Assembly (NCBI GenBank): GCA_016786595.1
Contig: JAEUWB010000054.1
Coordinates: 1 to 64,000 of the forward strand
Source of the DNA: a bacterium
GTDB taxonomy: Bacteria; Bdellovibrionota_C; UBA2361; SZUA-149; JAEUWB01
Length of the DNA stretch: 64,000 nt
Reading direction: 5' to 3'
Of the stretch, positions 16,880 to 23,926 are shown in pieces. The position numbers were made by a program, and so were the translations under genes. Numbering within the stretch: the stretch's first letter is position 1; every line of letters begins with the position of its first letter. Under the pieces are notes generated by a model. It searched no databases, had not been told where the DNA came from, and was given only the letters and a program-made list of their open reading frames with translations.

Positions 16880-17500
16880 ATGCAGAATGAATTTTCTAGT
16901 TTCGACTCCAAATCCCTTCCCGCGAAAGAAATCTATAAATTAATGATTGGGTCGATTATTCCACGGCCAATTGCATTTATCACAACCATCAACACTTCCG
17001 GCTCAATTAACCTTGCGCCATTTAGCTATTTTAATGGCGTATCTAGTAGCCCACCATGTTTATCCGTCTCCTTTGCCGATAAACCAGATGACACAAAAAA
17101 AGATACGCTAAACAATATCCTACGCACAAAAGAATTCGTCGTGAATACGACAAGCGTTACAATGATTGATGCAGTTGCAGATTCAGCAGCGGACTATCCG
17201 GCAGAAGTAAGCGAACTCGATCTACTAAGCCTAGAAACACTACCTGCCGCACTGATTAAAACCCCACGCTTAAAAATTGCCCCCGTACAGATGGAGTGCA
17301 AACTTTATACAACGCTCGAGATTGGCCGAAATACGCTAGTGATCGGAGAGATCCTCATGTTCCATTGCCGCAGCGACTCATTTTCTGGCACTAAAAGTGA
17401 TGCTCAGCGGATTGACCCACTAGCTCGATTGGGCGGAGCAAATTACGCTACCATCGGTAAAATCATAAATCATCCGACTCCAGACGTTAAAACAAAGTAA
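16880..17500 (+). CDS. Flavin reductase-like FMN-binding split-barrel protein
   Basis: At 206 residues this is a typical member of the flavin reductase-like (DIM6/NTAB) family. The N-terminal half contains MIGSIIPRPIAFITT, INLAPFSYFNGVSSSPP and the KDTLNNI segment, which form the FMN-binding barrel in known members. The family includes flavin reductases and FMN-binding proteins, so the substrate cannot be read from sequence alone. It follows the ArnT-like gene at 9 nt spacing and is likely co-transcribed. Two perfect 17-bp repeats begin immediately after its stop. Confidence 0.85.
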   Translation: MQNEFSSFDSKSLPAKEIYKLMIGSIIPRPIAFITTINTSGSINLAPFSYFNGVSSSPPCLSVSFADKPDDTKKDTLNNILRTKEFVVNTTSVTMIDAVADSAADYPAEVSELDLLSLETLPAALIKTPRLKIAPVQMECKLYTTLEIGRNTLVIGEILMFHCRSDSFSGTKSDAQRIDPLARLGGANYATIGKIINHPTPDVKTK

Positions 17501-17534
17501 CCCCGTACCTTCGCCGACCCCGTACCTTCGCCGA
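17501..17534 (+). repeat. Perfect 17-bp tandem duplication
   Basis: CCCCGTACCTTCGCCGA occurs twice in direct succession, directly after the stop codon of the flavin-reductase-like gene. I did not find a third copy. It is probably a slippage product and is noted because another short repeat follows 8 nt later. Confidence 0.9.
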
Positions 17535-17541
17535 CAGCTCA

Positions 17542-17559
17542 AAAGTAGCCCCCCTACTT
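17542..17559 (+). repeat. 18-nt self-pairing motif shared with the 53.8 kb terminator
   Basis: AAAGTAGCCCCCCTACTT is identical to the left arm of the terminator-like hairpin at 53795-53837. Within the motif AAGTAG and CTACTT can pair around a five-C loop, so each arm is itself a mini-hairpin. Here the second, long-range arm is missing. It lies in the spacer before the export ATPase gene. Confidence 0.75.
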
Positions 17560-17674
17560 CCTAAAACTGACTAAATCCGAAAATATTTTTCACCCCACGC
17601 AACAACTGCCTCCTTCTGGCCGATAATATATAGGGAAGTAACATATTCAACATATTCAAATATGAGAAATATCC

Positions 17675-19078
17675 ATGCAATCTACTGTCGAAATAAATAA
17701 ATACTCGAGACTAATCGATTTTAACCGCGTCAGCTCCTGCACAATCCGCGGTCAGGTCCGCACCGTCAAAGGCCTTGTCATCGAAGCCGAACTAGTCGGC
17801 GCAGAAATCGGTAGCATCGTCAATATCTCCCGCCCCAAAATCACCACAATTCAACACTCCCAACATCAAAATAATTTTATCAAAGCTCAAGTAGTAGGCT
17901 TCGAAAATTCAACCGCAATCTTACTGCCCTACTCCGACACAAAAGGCCTCTTCCCCGGCGCCTCAGTTGAAATCCTCCCCACAAAACACGAACTCGCCGT
18001 CGGCAACTTCTTGCTCGGCAAAGCACTCAATAGCCTCGGTGAAGTAATTACAGATACTCTTGAATTAGAACTCAACCAGCAAATAAACCACCCCACCCCA
18101 ACCTACATCGATCTCAATTCCAGCCCACCACCTACACTCCAACGCCAACCCGTCAATACACAACTTATCACCGGCATCCGCGCACTCGATGGCTTCTGTC
18201 CAATCGCTCACGGCCAACGCCTAGCAATTTTTGCTGAACCTGGCGTCGGAAAGTCCAGCTTAATGACCATGCTCGCACGCTCCTCCGCTGCCGAAATCAA
18301 CATCATCGCACTCATCGGTGAACGCAGCCGCGAAGTCGGAGAATTTCACCGCGAACTATTAAAACCAGAACTCCGCAACAAAACAATTCTTGTCGTCAGC
18401 ACCAGCGATGAACCCGCCCTCTCTCGCGCTACCGCCGCACTCACCGCCACTCGAATTGCAGAATATTTTCGCGATCAAGGAAAAAATGTCCTACTACAAA
18501 TCGACTCACTCACTCGACTCTGCCGAGCAATGCGCGACGTTGGACTCGCCGCCGGCGAAATGCCCGTACGCCGCGGCTACCCCCCATCCGTCTTCGCCGC
18601 ACTACCCAAACTACTCGAACGCGCAGGCACAGGTACAACCGGCAGCATCACCGCCTTCTACACTATGCTCCTTAGCGCCGATATCGACGAAGACCCCATG
18701 GTCGAAGAAGTCAAAGGAATCCTCGATGGACACATCATCCTCAGTCGCCGCCTTGCCGAACGTAGCCACTACCCCGCAATCGACATCCTACGCTCCCTTT
18801 CACGACTGCAAACAAAACTACAGCCGCCCCAAATCATCAAAGCAACTCAAAAAATCAAAAAACTCATTTCACGCTTAGAAAACGATCGCGACCTACTAAC
18901 CCTCGGCGGTAAAGCCGACTCAGAACTACAATCCGCCCTCCAACTTGAAAAATATATCGAAGATTTTCTTGTTCAGAATATTAATTCAGAAACGAACTTA
19001 CTGGAAACAAATGATCAATTACGAGAAATCGCTAACGCCGCAGAACACTTCAGACCTTCAGCTACGCAGCCATCCTAG
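17675..19078 (+). CDS. FliI/SctN-family type III export ATPase
   Basis: The 467-residue protein has an F1-beta-like N-terminal barrel, then a catalytic domain with Walker A EPGVGKSSLM (about 191-200), IALIGERSREVGEF, the Walker B strand VLLQIDSLTRLCRAMRD, and GEMPVRRGYPPSVFAALPKLLERAG, which is characteristic of FliI/YscN rather than F1 subunits. The tail SADIDEDPMVEEVKGILDGHIILSR completes the match. It would energise unfolding of export substrates at the base of a flagellum or injectisome, anchored by a FliH/SctL stator such as the one at 6864. No other apparatus genes adjoin it. Coding-strand bias is strongly toward C, unlike the sctL-like gene. It overlaps the next gene tail to tail by 17 nt. 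Confidence 0.88.
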   Translation: MQSTVEINKYSRLIDFNRVSSCTIRGQVRTVKGLVIEAELVGAEIGSIVNISRPKITTIQHSQHQNNFIKAQVVGFENSTAILLPYSDTKGLFPGASVEILPTKHELAVGNFLLGKALNSLGEVITDTLELELNQQINHPTPTYIDLNSSPPPTLQRQPVNTQLITGIRALDGFCPIAHGQRLAIFAEPGVGKSSLMTMLARSSAAEINIIALIGERSREVGEFHRELLKPELRNKTILVVSTSDEPALSRATAALTATRIAEYFRDQGKNVLLQIDSLTRLCRAMRDVGLAAGEMPVRRGYPPSVFAALPKLLERAGTGTTGSITAFYTMLLSADIDEDPMVEEVKGILDGHIILSRRLAERSHYPAIDILRSLSRLQTKLQPPQIIKATQKIKKLISRLENDRDLLTLGGKADSELQSALQLEKYIEDFLVQNINSETNLLETNDQLREIANAAEHFRPSATQPS

Positions 19079-19355
19079 CTTCATGCACTTCGCGAATTAA
19101 ACCAAAATGCCTCCGAATCGTAGTCGGACATAAACCCAAGTGCGCACAAATACTGCGGAAAGAATAAAGATAATACTCACTGTCATCAAGTAAATAACGA
19201 ACAGCATCGCGCCTCTCATTCACACCCCGATTCAAATCCGCAAACGCCGAATGCAAAATCGATCGCATCAAATTACGCTCCGGCGAATACAAATCCGGCG
19301 CCACCCAATCATCAAATGCAGTTGAAATCGCTATTTCTCTCATATGTAATACCAC
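19062..19355 (-). CDS. Small helix-turn-helix protein
   Basis: The 97-residue protein has an acidic N-terminal half with PERNLMRSILHSAFADL and a C-terminal HTH-like segment (SFRSICAHLGLCPTTIRRHFG, about 66-86). Small proteins with this arrangement occur in several deltaproteobacteria-like genomes and are usually annotated hypothetical; DNA binding is inferred. The start is either the GTG at 19355 or an ATG at 19343; neither has a good ribosome-binding site. An 8+8 bp palindrome covers the start region and might be its own operator. It converges on the export ATPase gene with a 17-nt overlap. Confidence 0.6.
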   Translation of the reverse strand: MVLHMREIAISTAFDDWVAPDLYSPERNLMRSILHSAFADLNRGVNERRDAVRYLLDDSEYYLYSFRSICAHLGLCPTTIRRHFGLIREVHEARMAA

Positions 19356-19366
19356 TACTTACATAT
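19342..19366. promoter_or_regulatory. Palindrome over the start of the small HTH gene
   Basis: ATATGTAA (19342-19349) and TTACATAT (19359-19366) are perfect inverted repeats with a 9-bp spacer, and both candidate start codons fall inside. The half-site spacing of about 17 bp centre to centre would suit a dimeric regulator, so autoregulation is possible. The sequence is AT-rich and could be chance. Confidence 0.35.
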
Positions 19367-19435
19367 ACTCCATCGACAGAGATTCCAGAGTTCTAAAGGG
19401 ATAAATCATACGAGAATCACCTATTTCCACCACCC

Positions 19436-19726
19436 CTTACCTTTCTTTTACGGAAAAGAAAGGTAAGACCAAAGAAAACGAACCACTCCGTGGTTTGCCT
19501 CTTCCTAGCTACTGGCTAAATCACCAACTTAACCAAAGCTCACCTGCCACCTTTCCCTTCCTTCTACGGAAAAGAAAAGTAAGACCAAACACAACAAACC
19601 ACTCCGTGGTTTGCCCCTTCCTAGCTACTGGCAAATCACCAACTTAACCAAAGCTCACCTGCCACCTTTCCCTTCCTTCTACGGAAAAGAAAAGTAAGAC
19701 CAAACACAACAAACCACTCCGTGGTT
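19436..19726 (+). repeat. Double-hairpin repeat, tandem copies B, C and D (~115 bp unit)
   Basis: Three units start with a purine/pyrimidine hairpin and end with the hairpin AACCAC-TCC-GTGGTT at 19481-19495, 19597-19611 and 19712-19726, giving periods of 116 and 115 bp. Copy B has the full 14-bp first stem (19436-19449 with 19454-19467). In C and D the left arm has drifted (TTTCCCTTCCTTCT) while the right arm and second hairpin persist. The array fills most of the 413-nt spacer between the HTH gene and the helicase gene; I see no gene in it. Confidence 0.9.
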
Positions 19727-19768
19727 TGCCTCTTGCCACTTATAAGTTATCGCCAAAAATAAAAAGAA

Positions 19769-21178
19769 TTATATGTCTGTGCTAATCGCATCCGAAAGCG
19801 GCGGCCTTAGAATCTTACGCTTGGCCTCCTCCGCACGCTGCGCAAGCATCGGATGCGACTCGTAAAGACGCGTTAATTGATTAAGTTGATCTGCAGTCTG
19901 AGTAATCAACCGCGCGGCATCACCCTCCGCAACCCCATTCAAGAATAAATAACCACGGAAAACATTCCAATTTTCCGCCTGCATCCAAAGCATCACAGTA
20001 TATGCCGCAGACTCCGAGGCAACTCGCTCAGAACTCACCCCGGGCAAATTCTCCGCCTGAACACGTGCCACAATCGCACTGAGCGTTTCCAAATCCTTGT
20101 CACTGATTGCCCGGGACTTAGGTTCAAGATACCCACGCCGCGAATCTCCCGTAATCGCTCCAACCAACGCTGCTAAATATTCAGGTGAAGCATCCTGCAA
20201 AACTTTCGCTTCAATCAACTCCGCTAACTCTAGCACCAGACTCGTACAGAGATTCGATGACCAGTAACCTTTCTCAGAAAGCGTTAGGCCTTCAATAAAT
20301 CCAAGATTCTGCAATCCACGAATCGCAATCTGCAACAGTTCCTGCTGCTTTGTTTTTAGTTCAGCTGCTTCACGGTCAAGACGATTCGCCCGCTTTTCGA
20401 GCTTCTTCTTATGCTGCGAAGTAAGATCGGTCTGCCTTGCACCGCGCGCTCGCTCAGCTTCGGCTTCAAGATCCTTAGCCTGCTGTCGATCAAGAAAAGA
20501 AGCCAAACTGCGGTCAACTGTAAATTCAAGGTCATCGACATTTCTGTAACGCAATAAATTTAATACCGAACTAGGTCCAGGAAAATAAGACGACTTAAGC
20601 GGTTCTGCAGCACGTCGCGCCACCCGCGAAAGTTGGCGTGCATCACAATAAGGAGTTGGCGCAATCACACAAAACCCGACTGTATCTTTTCCCCGACGTC
20701 CCGCTCGACCAGACATTTGTTGAAACTCTGCCGCGGTAAGCTTCTGAAAGCCTTCACTGCCACGCTTGGAATGCGCAGTAATCACAACCGTGCGCGCAGG
20801 GAAATCTACTCCCGCAGCCACTGTTCCAGTTGCAATCAAAATTCTCAACAGGCCCGCACTCATCAACTCTTCGAGCAGCAAACGCCAAACTAGCAGTTGT
20901 CCCGCATGATGCGCTCCGACACCAGCTTGCACCAGCGACTCATACTGCGGATGCGAAGTAATCAGATCTAAATCAATCTCACTACTTCTGGCAAATTCTT
21001 GGACTTTCGCTAATAGCGCAGCTTTATCCGTGCGACTAAATTCAAGACGCTGATTGCGACCCGCCTGCATTACATCACGATCACATTGGTCCCGCGACGT
21101 GCGAAAAACGATTGCCGGTAGCAAATCTGCATTTTCCAGTTCAACAAAAATTTGAGCAATCGAGATATCAGAGCGCAT
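19769..21178 (-). CDS. C-terminal half of a Ski2-like RNA helicase (RecA2 and accessory domains)
   Basis: The 469-residue product begins directly in the second helicase domain with LLPAIVFRTSRDQCD. It continues through VGAHHAGQL, IATGTVAAGVDFPARTVV and the motif VI block FQQMSGRAGRRGKDTVG, all typical of Ski2/Mtr4-type superfamily 2 helicases. A helical, charged region (about 230-290) and a C-terminal winged-helix/ratchet-like region follow. Motifs I and II are missing; they are in the preceding gene, which ends 2 nt upstream in another frame. The two together look like one helicase of about 725 residues. The product may assemble with its neighbour or be the remnant of a frameshift. Confidence 0.8.
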   Translation of the reverse strand: MRSDISIAQIFVELENADLLPAIVFRTSRDQCDRDVMQAGRNQRLEFSRTDKAALLAKVQEFARSSEIDLDLITSHPQYESLVQAGVGAHHAGQLLVWRLLLEELMSAGLLRILIATGTVAAGVDFPARTVVITAHSKRGSEGFQKLTAAEFQQMSGRAGRRGKDTVGFCVIAPTPYCDARQLSRVARRAAEPLKSSYFPGPSSVLNLLRYRNVDDLEFTVDRSLASFLDRQQAKDLEAEAERARGARQTDLTSQHKKKLEKRANRLDREAAELKTKQQELLQIAIRGLQNLGFIEGLTLSEKGYWSSNLCTSLVLELAELIEAKVLQDASPEYLAALVGAITGDSRRGYLEPKSRAISDKDLETLSAIVARVQAENLPGVSSERVASESAAYTVMLWMQAENWNVFRGYLFLNGVAEGDAARLITQTADQLNQLTRLYESHPMLAQRAEEAKRKILRPPLSDAISTDI

Positions 21179-21180
21179 AC

Positions 21181-21954
21181 TTAACCGCGCCTCCGGTTTC
21201 CACGATAACTGCCACGACGTGCACCCTTGGGGAAAAACATCCGATCTCCACTATAATAGTGGTTCACTTCGGGAAGAATTTGACCATCATCATCAAGTAG
21301 TGGGATCACCCCAAAGTCTGAATGCAAAAATCCAAGCCGTAAGGCAACCGGACGCTCTTTAACTGTCACAATCCGCACTGGCTTCTTACGCACTTCCTCA
21401 ATCCAGGCAGCAACTTGCTGAGCATTAGAAATCGAGGCCGAGAGTAAAAGTAGAGTGGCAGTTTGCGGTGATAAGATAATACTTTCTTCCCATACAGGGC
21501 CCCGCTGCGGATCAGCTAAATAGTGAAATTCATCGAGCACAACCAGACTATAGCGCCCCTCACCAGAATAAAGTTCATTGCGGTAAATTTCAGTAGTGGC
21601 AACAACTACCGATGAGTCAGAGGCAATTTTGCGATCGCCAGTTAAAATTCCTACAGAATATTCCGGCTCAAAGCGCCGCTTAAAGTCTGCATACTTTGCG
21701 TTAGACACAGCTTTTAACGGAGCTGTATATACAGCTTTTTCTCCACGAGCCATTGTGGCTCGAATTGCTTCAATCGCAATATAAGTCTTGCCTGCGCCTG
21801 TCGGTGCAATTACTAAAGTATCAACTCTTTCTTCAAGCAACTTAATCGCCTCAAGCTGAAATTCGTCCGGCTTAAAAGCAGTTTCCTTAGGCACGCCAAT
21901 GCCTTGAAAAAAGTCGCGTTTTAATTCTTTGATTGTCTTATCTCGTTTAGTCAC
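21181..21954 (-). CDS. N-terminal half of a Ski2-like RNA helicase (RecA1 domain)
   Basis: The 257-residue product has a Q-motif-like segment, Walker A in APTGAGKTYIAIEAI (about 49-63), YTAPLKAVSNAKYADFK, motif Ib LTGDRK, the DEFH box in VVLDEFHYLADP and motif III LLSASISNA. It stops after a basic, Arg/Gly-rich tail (KGARRGSYRGNRRRG). The rest of the helicase is encoded by the next gene, whose ATG is 2 nt beyond the TAA in a different frame. The break falls in the linker between the two RecA domains, where a genuine two-subunit split could be tolerated. It overlaps nothing upstream; the MlaF-like gene ends 14 nt before it. Confidence 0.8.
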   Translation of the reverse strand: MTKRDKTIKELKRDFFQGIGVPKETAFKPDEFQLEAIKLLEERVDTLVIAPTGAGKTYIAIEAIRATMARGEKAVYTAPLKAVSNAKYADFKRRFEPEYSVGILTGDRKIASDSSVVVATTEIYRNELYSGEGRYSLVVLDEFHYLADPQRGPVWEESIILSPQTATLLLLSASISNAQQVAAWIEEVRKKPVRIVTVKERPVALRLGFLHSDFGVIPLLDDDGQILPEVNHYYSGDRMFFPKGARRGSYRGNRRRG

Positions 21955-21968
21955 AAATCTTAATCACT

Positions 21969-22718
21969 TCAAGGTTGCGTCGCGTGATTATCGCTTTTTC
22001 GATCGCTTGGATTTAGGTCGTAGCGTTGAGAGATAAAGTGCGTAAGCGCTGAGGGAGCATGACTTAGCGCCTCACCGTCAAATTGTCCATCATAGATAAC
22101 TTTACCAGCGAATAAGCCAATCAGTCGCTCTGAACGTGGCAAAAGTCGACGCAGGTCGTGACTCACCATAATTACTAAAGGATTGTATTGACTATGTAGT
22201 GTGGCAATCAATTCCATAATCACACTTGCTGTTACAGGGTCCAAACCACCAGTCGGGTCATCTAATAGCAACACATCTGGCGCAGCAACAATCGCCCGTG
22301 CAATCCCCACACGGCGCTGCATGCCGCCACTAATTTGACTCGGGTATTTTGCGTAGGCTTTTGCAACGCCAACTTTTTTTAACGCATCAAAGGCCCGATC
22401 ATATACCTCATTGCGGGTAAGCTCAGGGTTATTTTCGAAAAGCGGGAAGGCTACGTTTTCAAGCACAGTCTGCGAATCAAATAAGGCTCCCTCTTGAAAG
22501 AGGAAACCAAAGCGCACGCCTGCTTCATAGTTAATTTCCCCTAACTCAGCTTGATACACCCGGGCTAGAATTTTCAAAAAAACACTTTTTCCACTTGCCG
22601 ATGGACCAATTAAGGCAACTCTCTCGCCACGCTTAAACTCAAGATCAATACCAGACAAAACCGCGGACGAGCCAAAAGACTTGTAAATATTTTTAACGCT
22701 AAGCATAAGATCTGTCAT
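21969..22718 (-). CDS. MlaF-like ABC transporter ATP-binding protein
   Basis: This 249-residue ABC ATPase has Walker A GPSASGKSVFLKIL, the Q-loop region FLFQEGALFDSQTVLENVAFPL, which is characteristic of MlaF/TTG2A-type ATPases, signature SGGMQRR, Walker B VLLLDDPTGGLDP and the His switch VSHD. In known systems MlaF with the permease MlaE and an MCE-domain protein moves phospholipids between the membranes. No mlaE or mce gene adjoins it here, so its partners must be encoded elsewhere. Its start overlaps the end of dusB by 20 nt. Confidence 0.82.
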   Translation of the reverse strand: MTDLMLSVKNIYKSFGSSAVLSGIDLEFKRGERVALIGPSASGKSVFLKILARVYQAELGEINYEAGVRFGFLFQEGALFDSQTVLENVAFPLFENNPELTRNEVYDRAFDALKKVGVAKAYAKYPSQISGGMQRRVGIARAIVAAPDVLLLDDPTGGLDPVTASVIMELIATLHSQYNPLVIMVSHDLRRLLPRSERLIGLFAGKVIYDGQFDGEALSHAPSALTHFISQRYDLNPSDRKSDNHATQP

Positions 22719-23763
22719 TTACATGTTCAGCTTCTACCTGAAAAGCAGAATCTGAAGCATCAATTTGCTCAAAACCAGACACTGCTGCGGCAGAGACGAT
22801 TTCTTCAGCACGTCCTAGAGTCTCTAAGAAAAGCTGCAAGTTTGGGGTCAAACATAGGGCCTTGCGCAATTCTTGAGCACCGCGAAACTCTCTAATCGCT
22901 TGCGTAGCAAGCTGTTTGAGTTTGCCAATGATTGCCTTGTCCGGGAAATCTTCCTTGAGTAACTCCGTATAACGCTTAATTACACGCACTAACTCTGGAA
23001 TCGCTTGCTTCGTATCTGCAGGCCCTTCAACTAATTCATTAAAGATCCATGGATTTTGTAACGCCCCACGCCCAATCATTAGTCCGGCAATATTATTCTT
23101 AAAAACTTGCTGAGCAAAGCCCGCGGAAGTCACATCACCGCTGCCAATCACAGGAATTTTTACAGTATTGGCAACTTGCTCGATCACTTGCCAATCAGCT
23201 TCACCACGATAAAGCTGCACACGAGTACGTCCGTGAACAGCCAGCATCGCCACGCCAGAGTCTTCAGCAATCTTTGCAATTTCGAAAACATTTCTATGCT
23301 TTTCATCCCAGCCGGTACGGCACTTTAAAGTTAGGGGAATCTTGATTGCTTGCTTAACAGCAGCAAGCATTTTGCCTAAATGCTCAGGCTGCCGCATCAA
23401 CTCACAACCGCCTCCGCGCTTAACTACACGTGGCACAGGGCAGCCAGAATTAATATCCAGAATATCTGCTCCAGCATCTTCCACCATTTTGGCCGCCTCA
23501 ACCATGCGCTCAAGATCTGATCCGAAAATTTGAATAGAAATCGGCCGCTCCCATTCAGCATACTTCATCATGTTTAATGATTTGAGATTTTGCCGAGTTA
23601 AACCTTCAATACTGATAAACTCCGTAACAACAAGGCCGACGGTTTTGGGATTCTCGAGTTTAATTAATCTACGGAAAGCAGAATTCGTCACGCCCGACAT
23701 CGGCGCCAAAACCAATCCTGGAGAAATCTTAATTTTCTCGATGTTAAATTCCGTGTTCCGCAT
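22699..23763 (-). CDS. dusB: tRNA-dihydrouridine synthase, DusB-like
   Basis: The 354-residue protein has the Dus TIM barrel. It begins with LVLAPMSGVTNSAFRRL (FMN binding), followed by the INSGCPVPRVVKRGGG segment with the catalytic Cys, LKCRTGWDEKHRN, the VHGRTR motif and GSGDVTSAG and IGRGALQNPW near the end of the barrel. A helical domain and an extra ~35-residue tail follow. It reduces uridines in the D-loop of tRNA using FMN and NADPH. It overlaps the MlaF-like gene by 20 nt, implying translational coupling. Confidence 0.92.
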   Translation of the reverse strand: MRNTEFNIEKIKISPGLVLAPMSGVTNSAFRRLIKLENPKTVGLVVTEFISIEGLTRQNLKSLNMMKYAEWERPISIQIFGSDLERMVEAAKMVEDAGADILDINSGCPVPRVVKRGGGCELMRQPEHLGKMLAAVKQAIKIPLTLKCRTGWDEKHRNVFEIAKIAEDSGVAMLAVHGRTRVQLYRGEADWQVIEQVANTVKIPVIGSGDVTSAGFAQQVFKNNIAGLMIGRGALQNPWIFNELVEGPADTKQAIPELVRVIKRYTELLKEDFPDKAIIGKLKQLATQAIREFRGAQELRKALCLTPNLQLFLETLGRAEEIVSAAAVSGFEQIDASDSAFQVEAEHVNDRSYA

Positions 23764-23800
23764 TTATTTTTGTTTTGCTTTTTATATGCCAATTAAATTG

Positions 23801-23926
23801 TTAGATGAGTGAGGTTGGGTCAGAGCCGAGGCGCGGAAATTTTTGAGGATTTCCAATGTATCGTAATACATGAAATACGAAAAAATGTTCCGCAACGAAG
23901 GACATGACCCAAGATCGCTCATCTAA
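23801..23926. repeat. 126-bp multi-stem palindromic element
   Basis: The ends TTAGATGAG (23801-23809) and CTCATCTAA (23918-23926) are exact inverted repeats. Inside them TGGGTCA (23816-23822) pairs with TGACCCA (23905-23911), GCGGAA (23833-23838) with TTCCGC (23888-23893), and ATGTAT-CGTA-ATACAT forms a terminal hairpin (23856-23871). The element begins immediately beyond the guaA stop codon and ends about 40 nt from the dusB start. It may be a miniature inverted-repeat element or a structured 3' UTR; no flanking duplication is evident. Confidence 0.7.

Noticed and set aside
19436-19726. CRISPR array
   Set aside because: The period is about 115 bp, the units are similar along their whole length and there are no unique spacers or cas genes.
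19769-21954. A single helicase gene with one frame
   Set aside because: The two halves are in different frames with a stop and a new ATG between them, so they are listed as two genes and the join is left open.
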